From assembly GCA_024291935.2 (NCBI GenBank), contig CM044312.1, positions 75,101,001 through 75,165,000 on the forward strand: a stretch of 64,000 nucleotides of DNA, written 5' to 3'. The translations under genes were made by a program, and so were the position numbers. The stretch comes from Okapia johnstoni (Eukaryota; Chordata; Mammalia; Artiodactyla; Giraffidae). Each line of letters starts with the position of its first letter. Position 1 is the first letter of the stretch. Under the pieces are notes generated by a model that ran no database searches, had not been told where the DNA came from, and saw only the letters and a program-made list of their open reading frames with translations. Positions 1 through 11,099 of the stretch are shown here, piece after piece.

Positions 1-527
1 ACCATCTAGTCAGATTTAAAAATTAGGTTACATTCCTTGTGATTTACAAAAGTTTGCTTTTACTGTTTTCTTCTATTTCTATTTTTGCTTCTTAAAATAT
101 TTTGAGCTTTTTCCTGTGAGACACTTAAAAAAATAAGAATATAAAATGTTACATCAGGTCATTCATACATGGAATGAGGAACAGCAATTAAATAACCTGA
201 AAATGCATTTGAAAAAATTCAGCTCATTTTATAATAAATTTATCCAAAATCTTTAACATAGTCATTTGGATTCACAACATGATTATATAATTTTCTATCA
301 AACAATTAATATTTCACCTTGAAATCTAATTATAAAGTACATTAAGTGGTAAAGTGAAAATTTTCTCCAAATATTCATCTATTCAAAGGGTCAGTTTGAA
401 AATATATTCACCAAAGAATTTTTTCAGAAATAGTTATTTTATACATTTAAGAAATTTCCTTTCCGTCAAGACTTAAATAAAGGCTTATAATGAAGCAAAT
501 GAAAAATAAAAGAAACCGTAGGCTCAC
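1..527. other. PCLO intron downstream of exon 528-599
   Basis: A/T-rich intronic sequence. I see no exon, repeat family or RNA gene that I can name. Confidence 0.6.
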
Positions 528-599
528 CTCACCAAGAAAGTCATTGGAAGAAAATCTGTCATAATCCCAGACTGTCACCTCCAGTGTTTTCTTCTTGAG
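528..599 (-). CDS. PCLO: PCLO coding exon: C2A domain, third Ca2+ loop
   Basis: This 72-nt, phase-0 exon encodes [16 protein letters not shown] and SSNDFLGE. Asp12, Asp14 and Asp20 of the exon (WDYD and ND) are the loop-3 Ca2+ ligands, so together with the loop-1 Asp residues at 12113-12237 all five acidic ligands of C2A are intact. The acceptor is TTAACTGTAG before CTCAAG and the donor is GGTGAG followed by GTGAGC. The protein should continue with VLIDLSS in an exon below position 1. Confidence 0.95.
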
Positions 600-1462
600 C
601 TACAGTTAAAATCAAAATGTCATTAACCTCATTCTCATCGTAAATTTTCATTATACTCACATAACAGAGCCTTTTATTTTTATTCCTTGTACTCTGTCCA
701 TTTATGTAAAAATAGTTTTAATTTTATCTAAAACTGTATACTTACATTAAATATTATGTAAACTGTCAATCATTTTGCGGTCCAATCGAGTGTTTGATCA
801 TAAGGTACCTCACTGTTTTGCAAACAAAAGGGTGATTTTTACTTATTTCCTGTTATTCTACCCCCTCCCATTATTAAAAGTACAAAGCAGAATCTATATA
901 TACTCTTTAACACATGAAATTCATAGGTCATAAAAATGTCTAGGTTATTGAGATAAAGTGTTTGGATTGTAGTTTTTTGTCTCAGTAAATTGCCAAAACA
1001 CATTCGTAGCATTATCTTATTTTTTCAGGTGAATTTAAATTATTTTCAACTCAAGAACCCAGATTATAATTTATATCTGGCTTCAATTTCACAGTCAAAT
1101 TAGAAATCTTCCAGAGGATAAATTAGAAATCTCACTTTGAAAGACAACTCATTTGTAAATTGTTTCCATGGATGTCTTCTTTCTATTTTATTTGTATTCT
1201 CTTCTCTCTTAATTTGTCCTTATAAACCATCAGTCATTTTCTGTAAATCACACATTGTTATGAAGATTGTCACAAACACATTGATGCAGTCTTGCCTAGA
1301 GTCATTCTATTTCTGGTGATAACCCTTTACATTAGTTTTCTTCATGCTTTCGTCAGTACAATTCAGTTCCACAATGCCAGATCCTTATTAAGTTTCAATT
1401 TAGAGAAAAGATGATCCCTAAAATGTTGCCTGATGGGATAATTCATTTCAGTGTATCCAATG
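600..1462. other. PCLO intron or damaged C2A exon region
   Basis: A/T-rich sequence with no recognised repeat. The rest of the C2A exon (the PEWNQ... strand) is expected here but not seen. A small plus-strand open frame at 1137-1319 has no recognisable content. Confidence 0.55.
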
Positions 1463-1508
1463 ATTAAGACTTTTCTGAACGTATTTAGTCCTTCTCTTGT
1501 ACTCAGCA
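1463..1508 (-). CDS. PCLO: PCLO C2A exon, 5' part only (frame lost after KSLN)
   Basis: A strong acceptor (a pyrimidine tract ending CAATTCAG) is followed by T GCT GAG TAC..., encoding AEYKRRTKYVQKSLN. This is the basic fourth-strand region of Piccolo C2A and joins in phase to both 9281-9307 and 12113-12237. After AAT the next codons give His, Trp, Ile, His and a stop (TGA), not the conserved PEWNQ... strand. No usable donor is seen in the right phase. A search of every TGG (Trp) codon on the minus strand between 600 and 1440 did not find the missing part. The end given is where homology stops, not a splice site. The cause may be a deletion, an assembly error or exon structure I do not recognise. 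Confidence 0.75.
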
Positions 1509-2202
1509 CTGAATTGAAAGAAAAGAAAAAGTTATCTTGATTATCAAACTGATGACTTCATCTGAAGGGCTGCCTAAAGGTAATGTGTGAGATTACATGA
1601 ACTATACAGTAATGTCAATATATTCTTATCCCATAAATAATAATTTGGTATTTAACTTTCCAATAGTTTTGCAACTGATCATGTCAGCAAGGCCAAATGG
1701 TTTTCCAATTTTTTTCCATTAAAAAGCTGTAATAATTGTATTGACTGAGGAAAGGATGAAAAATGGCTGTTGCTATAGCTGAGATTTCACGAACATTTGT
1801 TGTCTTATATTTATAGTATATTCTGACACTTTTAGTAAAACAGTAATATAGTTATGAAACAATCCTAATTAAATATAAATTCTTGGTTTCTGTCAACATC
1901 TTGTTATAAATGATAAACCAAAGCAAAACTTTCCTTTATTCATTATAACTTGGGCCATTTGAGTTTGTCCTTGGCTCTTCCATGCCCTCTGATCAACAGT
2001 TAGAAGCTTATATTTTACATGTTTAAGCATGAGTATTTTTAAAACTTATTTTAATTAAGTTTGACAAAACATCTATACTGAGCATCAATCAATGGAGTTG
2101 GAATCACTGCTATTTGCTATAAGCCAATGGCACCCACACAGACCAAACCTTTCTCTAACACTCACTGTCTTTTCCCTAACTTTTTGCCTGAAAACAAACC
2201 TA

Positions 2203-3503
2203 TTAGGTTGGTGCAAACAAAATTATGGCTTTGGATTATGAATTCTAAATAATTATAAGTAGCCTCAAACACATCTTTATTAATCAAAATGGGAACCATT
2301 ACAATCAACACACTTTTGCCACCGAGAAGTTTGTTTATTCCTGTAGCATAAAAATCCATGCTTTGTGATTTGACGAACTCTTGGAAAACATTTTCTGCCT
2401 CCTGGTGGTTGGGGAAGCATTTCCCCTGCAAAAACTTGTCAAGATACTTGAGAAGTGGTAGTCAGTTGGTGAGAGGTCAGGTGAATACAGAGTATCAGGC
2501 AAAACTTCGTAGCTCAATTTGTTCAATTTTTGAAATGTTGGTTGTGCAACACGCTGTTGGGCATTGTTGCAGAGAATTGGGCCCTTTCTGTTGACCAATG
2601 TCAGCTGCAGGCATTGCAGCTTTTGGTGCATCTCATCGATTTGCTGAGCATACTTCTCAGATGTAATGGCTCCATTGGGGTTCAGAAAGGGGCAGTCAAT
2701 CAGCAGCAGACCACCAAACAGTGACCATGACCTTTGTTTGGTACAAATTTGGCTTTGGGACGTGTTTTGGAGCTTCTTCTTGGTCCAGTCACCAAGCTAG
2801 TCATTGATGATTGTCATATACAATCCACTTTTTGATGCACATCACAATCCAATCAAGAAATCGTTTGCTGTATAGAATAAGAGAAGATGAGATTTCTATA
2901 TATAATATACATGCTCTTGAAATGAGCACAAGAGAAGACGACACTTCAAAATGGTGATTTTTTGATTTCTGGCCAGCTCATGAGGGACCCACTTATCAAG
3001 CCTTTTCACCTTTCCAATTTGCTTCAAATGCTGAATAACCATAGAATGGTGACCCTGAATTCTTTGGCAACTTCCTGTGTATAGTAAGAAGTTCAGCTTT
3101 CCTGATGTTCTCATTTGGTCGACATCAACTTCTGATGGCTGGCCACTACGCTCATCTTCAAGGCTCTCGTCTCCTTGCAAAACTTCTTGAACCACCACTG
3201 TACAGTATATTCACTAGCATTTCCTGGACCAAATGCATTGTTGATTTTGTGAGTTGTCTTTGCTACTTTATGACCCATTTTGAACTCAAATAAGAAAATT
3301 GCTTGAATTTGCTTTTTGTCTAACATCATTTCCATTGTCTAAAATGAATATAGACAGCAAGTAATAAATCATTAGCAAAAAACATTAAGCGAGAAATGTG
3401 CATTAAAATGATGTATAACAACCACATTTATTTAGAATGTATTCCAATATCAGATGGCAAATTTCAACAATGCAAAAACTGTAATTATTTTGCACCAACC
3501 TAA
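2203..3503 (-). mobile_element. Mariner (Tc1/mariner) DNA transposon, near full length
   Basis: The 1301-bp element is bounded by imperfect inverted repeats starting TTAGGTTGGTGCAAA and flanked by TA dinucleotides (2201-2202 and 3504-3505), as expected for mariner insertion. The minus strand carries a broken transposase of about 340 residues. The N-terminal helix-turn-helix part starts near 3335 (MEMMLDKKQIQAIFLFEFKM), the HLKQIGKVKRLDKWVPHEL linker lies near 3010-2960, and the catalytic part has SPDLSPTDYHF near 2480. The YATGINKL tail follows near 2340. At least three frames are needed to follow it, so it is dead. It resembles the Hsmar1/SETMAR transposase family. Confidence 0.9.
2335..3335 (-). 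pseudogene. Mariner transposase pseudogene
   Basis: Three minus-strand open stretches (3111-3335, 2896-3198, 2335-2631) and the overlapping 2162-2431 together cover most of a mariner transposase in order but in different frames. This shows several frameshifts and stops. The DNA-binding half and the second catalytic region around SPDLSPTDYHF are recognisable, while the middle (about 2640-2890) is poorly preserved. It cannot make active transposase. Confidence 0.85.
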
Positions 3504-3820
3504 TACTTGTCTGGGGTCCTTCCCTGTGCCTGGAATTCATAAACTGCCCTTCCCTGGAAGTAGCTGATCTTCACCCTAGACCTGCAGTTCTATTCCCAAC
3601 AATGGACAACAGACTAACTCTTGTTATATTAATGGCCTCAAGCCTTGCTAAATTCTGGAATACCTACTATTGTTCCCCAGACACTAGTTTATTCATTCTA
3701 GATAAAAATATTGAGAGTCAAGCTCCATTTCACCACTCACTTCTAGAGATACATCTACAGCCAAGTATCTTTTTTCTCCCTCTGGCTTTATTCTCTTTCT
3801 TATCGCATATACAAGGGCAA

Positions 3821-4028
3821 TAATCTCCAACACTGATTGCCTGTTAGAATCACTCTGGGATCTGTGTTCCAACTGTGGGGGGTGGTGCAAACAGTATGCA
3901 TCCACATCTCCCTTCCCTTTACCCCATACGAGAGTCTTATTTAATAGTCCTGGGGTGAGGCTTGAGCATCAGAATTTTAAAAATGACATGAGTAAATCTA
4001 CTGTGTTGTCAAGATTGAGAACCGAGTA
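3821..4028 (+). mobile_element. MER5A-like hAT relic
   Basis: CACTGATTGCCTGTTAGAATCACT near the left end and ...CAAGATTGAGAACC at the right end match the inverted ends of MER5A, a mammal-wide non-autonomous hAT-Charlie element. The length of about 200 bp fits. It is strongly diverged. Confidence 0.6.
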
Positions 4029-4299
4029 GTTTATGTCTTCAAAGACTTCACATTTCAGCCACGTTGAACTGAATTCAATTTAAGAAATGAAGCAGCACTG
4101 TTTTCATTTTTAACCAACCTATTTGAATGTACAAAAATAAGAACACGATGTGACAATTTTGTCATTCAGCATAAAGTGCAAAGAATTCTGGGGAAATGAA
4201 TAGGCAATGATTCAAAGACACAACAACTTTCATAGACTGTGGACAGAAAGTATATATTTTTATGTATATGTTTTAGATAAATCTGTATAGTGAAGTTTA

Positions 4300-4775
4300 T
4301 ATACCCAAGTACTTGGAAAGTTCCATTTTTATTTATTCCAGTTTTACTCTAGAGAATTCTCCCACATGTACCTAAAGAATTGTTCAAGAACATTCATTGC
4401 AATATTATTTCTAATAGTATGTGAATAAGATAAATCCAGGCATTATGATATATTCATTCAATGAAATTTAAGAAGTAGTTAAATTGAATGAAAATAACTT
4501 ATATATCAAGATGGATAAATATTAAAAAAAATCTTTAGCAAATAATTTTCAGAGGAAAACCGAGAGTAGGTTACCAAGATATAAACTGAAATCACATGAA
4601 ATAATACTGTAAATTATTTACATCTACTTGTATATATGTATGAGAAATATGTTAATATCATGAGACAGATTGGGATTTATAGATGTTATACTCTATTTAG
4701 TGGTTATCTCAGATAAACAGGGTAATGGTTTCAGAGGGCTTCAGGGGTAGCTATAATATACTTTTTATTAAAAAA
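4300..4775 (+). repeat. Old L1-type 3' end
   Basis: Text typical of L1 ORF2/3' UTR is seen: CAATATTATTTCTAATAG..., then GGTTATCTCAGATAAACAGG, GGTAATGGTTTCAGAGG and an A-run near 4765. It is an ancient, diverged copy and the boundaries are approximate. Confidence 0.45.
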
Positions 4776-5574
4776 AACTGAAGCCAATATAGCAAAATAT
4801 TAAGATTTGATAAAATTGGATATCAAGAACATAAGTACTTGTGACAGTATTTTCTATACTATTCAGTAAGTTTCAAATATTTTTTAACAAAAATCAAAAA
4901 TTATTCTAGCAAATTACATCCTTTTATATTTTATGATCTTGCTTTTTAAATTAATGATGATATAAGAAGAATGAGTATGATCACTTTTAAGTTAATAGTC
5001 AACTTTGGTTGCTACTTTAGGATTCATGGCTATTTCTCTAGTAGAATTTAAAGAAAGCACATTGTAGTATGAGTTTTAAAGTTTCTGTTTTGGACTTAAT
5101 TATCAAAGTGTGAGATCATGGGAAAAAACATATGAGGGATAAGATTCATAATACAGTGAACAGTGGTAAAAATGTTATTTTTTTTCAAATCCTGAAAAAC
5201 TGAAAGCATATAATTTTAAAATAAGATTGAAGATGGAAATTAATGTCAAATGAAAACTCATGTATTTTTACTAAAATTCTAGATATACCAATATATATTT
5301 AAACAGCCAAAACTATTGAAATGTCTTTAAAAAATGTGTTAGTCACCATTTCCCCTTTATTTATAAATATTAACAATTGTAATAACATTTCACATGTATA
5401 TTTTAGTCATTCTTTCACCTATATAAGATGCCAATGGACTGCCTTCATTTACCCTTGTTCTGGGCAAGATGCCAATGGACTATGTTCTGACTTTACACAA
5501 TTGGAAACTCCACATTTCTCAGCACCATATCAAAATTTGTGGATTTACAAATTGAAGGTGGCCAGGTAAGCAGA

Positions 5575-5841
5575 CGGAGAAGGCGATGGCACCCCACTCC
5601 AGTACTCTTGCCTGAAAAGTCCCATGGATGGAGGAACCTGGTAGGCTGCAGTCCATGGGGTCGCTAAGAGCCAGACACGACTGAGCGGCTTCACTTTCAC
5701 TTTTCACTTTCATGCATTGGAGAAGGAAATGGCAACCCACTCCAGTGTTCTTGCCTGGAGAATCCCAGGGACGGAGGAGCCTGGTGGGCTGCTGTCTATG
5801 GGGTCACACAGAGTCGGACATGACTGAAGTGACTTAGCAGC
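5575..5841 (+). mobile_element. Bov-A2 SINE with 11-bp target duplication
   Basis: Two tandem BovA monomers start GGAGAAGGCGATGG (5577) and GGAGAAGGAAATGG (5719) and end with the typical GACTGAAGTGACTTAGCAGC. The 11-bp direct repeat AGGTAAGCAGA flanks the element at 5564-5574 and 5842-5852. Confidence 0.93.
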
Positions 5842-6398
5842 AGGTAAGCAGAATTCTTGAATGTGAACAGAAATCCAGGTAGAGAAAAAAGTTGAGCTCA
5901 TTTTTCTTTCCTACCTTGTCTAATAAACACACTATGGTTTCTCATGGGAAGGCTGAAATAATGATATTATTTTAGGGTAAGTATATAATATCTAATAATC
6001 AGAGACTTTTTTTAAAAAGTGAAAATAAAAAGCCAATTAATCAAGATGGGACATGGTGCTTATCAAAAAAGCTAAACCTTTATGTCCTTGAAGTTTTGAC
6101 TAATTTCTTTTTTCTTTGATTTTTATTGTTATGGTCACTTTTTCATAAGTAGATATGATTTTAAGGCTGACAGGAAAGATACTTAAAATTCAATTATTTT
6201 CTCCTAAACCAGCAGAATAAAACAGTTCTCTGAGTTTCTCTTTAATTAAAAATAATTGAGAAAGAAGAATGGAATATAAGGGCTTATTTATATTTAACCC
6301 TCATAGAATTATATAAAATATTGAAGGTCTTAATTTATTTGCTTTCTCTTGATTGGAAAAATACATACATATTTCTTTATTGAAAATATATAATGAGT

Positions 6399-6467
6399 CA
6401 TATATATACATATACATACATAAATATATACATATACATACATAAACACACACACACACACACACAT
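6399..6467. repeat. TA/CA microsatellite
   Basis: A compound tract of TATATACATA units running into (CA)n, adjoining the tail end of the following Bov-tA SINE. Confidence 0.9.
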
Positions 6468-6469
6468 AG

Positions 6470-6658
6470 TGAAGTGAAAGTCGTTCAGTCTTGTCCAACT
6501 CTTTACCCCATGGACTATACAGTCCATGAAATTCTCCAGGCCAGAATACTGGAGTGGGTATCCTTTCCCTTCTCCAGGGTATCTTCTCAACCCAGGGATC
6601 GAACCCAGGTCTCCTGCATTGCAGGCAGATTCTTTACCAGCTAGCCACAAGGGAAGCC
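6470..6658 (-). mobile_element. Bov-tA SINE
   Basis: Read on the minus strand it begins with the tRNA-Glu-derived head (GGGCTTCCCTTGTGGCTAGC, then box-B-like GGTTCGATCCC) and continues into the BovA body, ending next to the CA microsatellite at 6448-6467. Confidence 0.9.
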
Positions 6659-6660
6659 CA

Positions 6661-6765
6661 AGAATACTGGAGTAGATAGCCTATCCCTTCTCCAGCAGAT
6701 CTTTCCGACCCAGGAATTGAACTGGGGTCTCCTGCATTGCAGGCAGATTCTTTATCAGCCAAGTT
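6661..6765 (-). repeat. Second partial Bov-tA head abutting the first
   Basis: Bases from AGAATACTGGAGTAGATAGC to TTTATCAGCC repeat the 6541-6643 part of the adjacent SINE with about 15% differences. This is either a partial tandem duplication or a second truncated SINE inserted beside the first. Confidence 0.8.
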
Positions 6766-6879
6766 TTCTTCAAAATTATTCCTCTGAGGATATTGCCTTT
6801 AATTTAGAAAGAAGCACAGAGCATATACCATTTTATAAGCCCTGTTTCTCTGTGTGAAAGAATGAACGTGTGGCTTGTC

Positions 6880-6978
6880 ACTTGATTGTGCTCCCTGAGG
6901 TCTGAGACTATGGCTGTGTTCTCAATTCCAACCCCACCAAACAGTTTGGAGTAGTTTCTGCTAAATAAATGTTTATTG
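6880..6978 (+). repeat. L2 LINE 3' end
   Basis: The CTCCCTGAGGTCTGAGACTATGG... text and the AAATAAATGTTTATTGA ending are the characteristic L2 3' terminus. Confidence 0.6.
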
Positions 6979-6979
6979 A

Positions 6980-7012
6980 AGTAAAGTCACTCAGTCATGT
7001 CCAACTCTTTAA
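6980..7012 (-). repeat. Bov-tA tail scrap
   Basis: AGTAAAGTCACTCAGTCATG... and TCCAACTCTTTA match the 3' tail of Bov-tA on the minus strand. Only about 33 bp remain. Confidence 0.6.
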
Positions 7013-7682
7013 AACAGGCATGTACTTCTTTTTTTTCTTTAAAATCTATTGAAATAAAATAAGTTTTGGCCTTCAAATTGTAAATATATACAACATGTAT
7101 ACCTGTTTTACATTCTTTTCAGAGGAAATAGTTTGAGATCTAACAAGGGTGTTTAGAGAAAGTCCAGCCAGGAACTGGGTACCAGAATAGTGAAAATAAG
7201 CTTCAATTATAGCCAAATCTCATTAGTGGGAAAAAAGATTCTGCACTTTTTCTAGCAGTGTAATGAAAGAAAAGCAGAATGAAATCCTTCAGATATGCTC
7301 ATTTTCATTTCTTAATTATCTAGGGACAAGTATTGAGTTAATGGACTCTAGGCTATTGTCTTTCTTTCACCTCATCTTGGCTGATATCTGGGCTATCAGA
7401 GCTTATGAACATCTTGATCAAAGGATAGGAAGAGGAAATGAAAGGAGACAAGAAAACCGGACCAGGGAAATTCTTGTAGTTAACAGGACATTAAAATTGT
7501 TTTTTTAAGAGTTAAGGATGTAGTATACTTATTACTGAAGAAAAGTTGCTTGATTTTCTCTATAGTGTTGTTAAATAATTTAGTATAATTCAGTAGCCAA
7601 AGCATTCTATATCTCTTTTCTTTTGCAGAGTTAAGTGACCACTGGCAACATGAAATTTATTATACATATTTCTATAAATAAT

Positions 7683-7895
7683 AGAAACTGCCATTTATTG
7701 AGAGCTTATTATGTACCTGACTTATGCTTATCATTTTTGGTGGATCCTTTATGTGTTTCACAAAAATTCTGGGAGGGGGTTATTAAGATTCCTAGGTAGA
7801 AGAGGACATAGTTTTAGAGAAATCTCACAACTTCTAAGTGGTAGGGCTGAAATTCAAACTCAAGCTCTTAAGGACTTTACTCATTGGCCTCTTCA
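7683..7895 (+). repeat. MIR SINE
   Basis: The order TTATTGAGAGCTTATTATGTACC, then GGGGGTTATTAAGATTCC and GTGGTAGGGCTGAAATTCAAAC follows the MIR consensus: core region, fraction of total, and the accession-specific tail. Confidence 0.75.
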
Positions 7896-9280
7896 GTCTA
7901 ACTTACAATGTCAATACTTTATCAGTATAATTCCTTTTCACATTGACAGTTCTAGAAGACATGATGAAGATAACTTCAATATGAAAGGTATGACTAAGTG
8001 ACTTCTAGATCTTCTAAATTGTAGTCCAGCACATCTCAGATTATTTTGACTATTATTTACATTTACAAAAAACATGTTCTCTTCTAAATTAAATATAGAC
8101 AAGCACTGTCATTCTGACAATTTCCCCCTAGTTTCTCCTGATAAAAAGAGTAGGCTTCTGAATAAAGGCCGATAATGTCTGTTCTGAAGTGACATGATCC
8201 CTTTGAAACAAAACTCATTTTGCCTATCAGTCTGAGAGGTCTGGATGATGCCTGAGAAGAGAAAGCCAGTCGTAACAAGTGATCTTTCTCAGTTTCAAAT
8301 TTTCTGGTAGCCAAATTATGTGGCTGCAAGGAAACAGTTTCTGGGCACCAGAAAGGTTGTAGTGGCTAATACTATTCTTTGAAATATTTAAATATTTAAG
8401 CCCTTACAAATCAGAAACTGCCTGTTTTGCTCAACAGTTTGTCAAGTTTAGTAAAGATGTTGAATTTTATTATCAAAGACAAAAATCCCGTACCATTAAT
8501 ATTCTGGGTGGGAATAAAATTCCCATCACTGTGTTGCTACAGATGGTACAAGATTCACCTCCCCAACTAAATAACACATGCAATTTATATGCAATGAGGT
8601 GTGCAAAAAGTGCTTTTGGCTATATATTAAGAAACACCCTTAACTGACAATATACTGACTTAACACTCTCTAGCAGAAAATAGACCAAGAAGGTTGTTCT
8701 CATGCTGGAACAGGCAGATTATGGCATCCTAAATTGCACAGCAATAATTTTGTGGTGCATAAGGTCTAAAGGCATGGACGTGTTTCAACATTAGGTCTAA
8801 GTGAGGGTAAAAGATGAGACAGCTCTCATGTTTAAGATGGATATATATGTAGTACTGGTCATCCAGAAGGCCAATTAATTCCTTCTGAAAAATGACTCCG
8901 TATGTTTTTTATTTGTCATAGAAGACTCAGAAGGACCTAAGCCATGATTACTGCATAAGAAGCTAAATGAATTTTAGCAGACAAATTATAAACAAAACTT
9001 TAGTTATATCTAATTTCAGAGTGATATTTCTTTATCATACTTTTCTATGTTTTTACTATTTTCTACTTTTCTGTCCTCTTCTGCACATATCTGCTAAACA
9101 TATTTAGTAATGTTGTGATCAGAACAGTCTGCTATTAGCCTAATTCAACTGATACCAACATGCAGAAAAATAAAAATTATAGTCCAAGTTGTACTGCAGG
9201 TAAATGTACACGAAAGGCCAAAAAAAAAAGAACTCTAGACATTTCAGCAAAGTGTGACACTGAAAGAGAACCAACTCTAC

Positions 9281-9307
9281 CTTGCATTCTGGACAACCAT
9301 GACTTGA
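9281..9307 (-). CDS. PCLO: PCLO 27-nt cassette exon: nine-residue C2A splice insert
   Basis: This microexon reads T, then CAA GTC ATG GTT GTC CAG AAT GCA AG, giving QVMVVQNAS after the GG carried over from the previous exon. It starts and ends in phase 2 and is exactly 27 nt, so inclusion or skipping keeps the frame. The acceptor is AATGCAG with only a weak pyrimidine tract and the donor is AG followed by GTAGAG, which suits a regulated cassette. In rat Piccolo a nine-residue alternatively spliced insert at this place changes C2A conformation and Ca2+ affinity. Confidence 0.93.
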
Positions 9308-10065
9308 CTGCATTGATTCCAAGATCGAGAATGAAGGATACAGCAGGAAAGTAGGAAAGACAGGAAGAAAAAAGTTAGGAACAGAAGTAAGGAAGAAAAT
9401 GTGAGAATAAAAACCAAAGGAGCTGTACCATACATAATACACAAACAACATGAGGTAGAAAATAATCTTTGAACTAAAGTGAAAATAATGTTTCACAATG
9501 TAATACATTCCAAGGTCTTGGTCACTATAGTAATTAGGAGTAATTTAAAGAAAGGGGTAGGAATTGGATAGGAATGGCATACTAGCATGCTTTTTGGTCA
9601 GATCCCATCTAGAAGACATGTTTGTCTGACAAATTGCTTGAGGTTAGCTTTTGGTGGGAACCTCACTCTTCATTTCACTATAGTTCCCACCCTTCTTTCT
9701 GTTACCCACTCCGGAATGGACTGCCATATTCATGCCATCTGTCTGATCTTTCTCGTTATTCAAGTTTGCAATAGGACTGCAATAGGATTAAAACATATCC
9801 TGTAACAAATAAAAGATAACGACTCTCTTATAGTATAAAAAGTGACACTCTAGGTTATTAAAGAAGATAGAAAATTAAAAGAGAGTGCTTATTTTCACTC
9901 ATTAGCAAATGCTGATTAGAGATATATCCTTGGCAGTGATTTCCTCTTACACTGTCATTAAATAACTCTAACGGTCAAATGACTCAAATAAAAGGCAGGA
10001 TGCAGTTATCAGTTTGTTGTTATAGTCATGCTAAAAAAATAAAGTACTCGAGGAGGAGGGATAAA

Positions 10066-10230
10066 TTAGGAGTTTGAGATTAACAGTTACAGACTACTAC
10101 ATATAAAACAGATAAACAGCAAATTCTACTGTATAGCACAGAAACTATATTCAGTAACTTGTGAATTGAATCAGTTTGCTGTATACCAGAAACGAATGCA
10201 ACATTGTAAATCAACTATACTTCAAAAGAG
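10066..10230 (+). repeat. Ruminant L1 3' end
   Basis: CTACTGTATAGCACAGAAACTATATTCAG and GTAAATCAACTATACTTCAA are the recurrent 3'-UTR text of L1 elements in ruminants. The insertion is antisense to PCLO. Confidence 0.65.
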
Positions 10231-10508
10231 TAGAAACATTACAGTTATACTACTGCGTAAAGATATAAACTAACATAGAAACTCCCCTTTCTTGTTCTAT
10301 AGGGCTAGTTGGAAATGTATATGAATTAAAACTAGAGTAACAATACCAGCAATTCTAAGTTTCTAAATAAAATTGTTGGGTAGGATGAAATTAAAGGCTG
10401 TATACTGAATTAGATATACAACTTGGCAATTTTCAAATTATTTTCTGAGTATTATCTAATTTGATTTTCCTGAGCAACTGAAAATTATGGCTCTCTCTAC
10501 CATGGCTC

Positions 10509-10602
10509 TTTCTTTCTTTTTTTTTTTTTTTAATAAATTTATTTATTTTAGTTGGGGGCTAATTACTTTACAATATTGTAGTGGTTTTTGCCATACATTT
10601 CA
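10509..10602 (-). repeat. Ruminant L1 3' terminal fragment
   Basis: A T-run (10511-10531, the copied poly-A) is followed by TTAGTTGGGGGCTAATTACT and GTAGTGGTTTTTGCCATACA, the reverse complement of the L1 3' end also seen at 56123-56219. Confidence 0.75.
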
Positions 10603-10739
10603 ATATCAAGGAAAGTGAATCTCTAAGAATTGATGACTTGACTGTGGTGACCACTGGTAAGCAGCATTCAAATGCAGTGTATAACTCTAATTTAGATCCT
10701 GTTCAAACAAACCAACTATAGTTATAGAATATACTTTGT

Positions 10740-10828
10740 ATGATTTTAGTGTTTATAAATTTGTTGAGCTTTGTTTTATGGCCCATGACATAGTTTATGT
10801 TGGTTAATGTTCCATGTGCACTTGAAAA

Positions 10829-10880
<52 letters not shown>

Positions 10881-10935
10881 TCTGCTGTTGATGGGCAGAG
10901 TATTTTATATATATTAACTAGGTCATCAAACTGAC
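10740..10935 (-). repeat. L1 ORF2 fragment split by an AT microsatellite
   Basis: TGTTCCATGTGCACTTGAAAAG and TCTGCTGTTGATGGGCAGAG are a familiar L1 ORF2 stretch in reverse orientation. The (AT)n expansion sits where L1 normally reads AATGTGTATTC. Confidence 0.7.
10830..10875. repeat. (AT)n microsatellite
   Basis: A nearly perfect AT run of about 46 bp, likely length-polymorphic. Confidence 0.95.
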
Positions 10936-11099
10936 TAGGAAAATATTAGGAGGCAATTGGGGAAAATAAGAGTTTTAAAAATTAAAAATTATGGCTATGT
11001 GTGCTATTATAATTATTTTTAAAGTTTTTTTTTTAGAAATATATACTATTTGCAGAAAAAAGTTACAATAGTTGAGATCTATTTTAAAATAATCTGCAC

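Larger units (their letters stand above)
1509..9280. other. PCLO intron, repeat-rich
   Basis: It holds the mariner, a MER5A-like relic, an L1 tail, a Bov-A2, tandem Bov-tA pieces, an L2 end and a MIR, each listed separately. About 1509-2200, 4780-5560, 5853-6395, 7013-7680 and 7900-9280 are A/T-rich stretches in which I recognise nothing. Confidence 0.6.

Noticed and set aside
1345..1400. Minus-strand TGGAAC...AAAGCAT as the missing part of the C2A exon
   Set aside because: Some base similarity to the expected PEWNQ...KSI coding is seen, but there is an in-frame stop, the frame is off and the preceding codons do not match.
6601..6660. tRNA gene suggested by box-B-like GGTTCGATCC
   Set aside because: It is the tRNA-Glu-derived head of a Bov-tA SINE. 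The same applies to the other SINE heads in the window.
9140..9508. 122-codon minus-strand frame as a membrane protein gene
   Set aside because: Hydrophobic content comes from A/T-rich DNA, it overlaps the PCLO cassette exon in another frame, and it has no recognisable domain.
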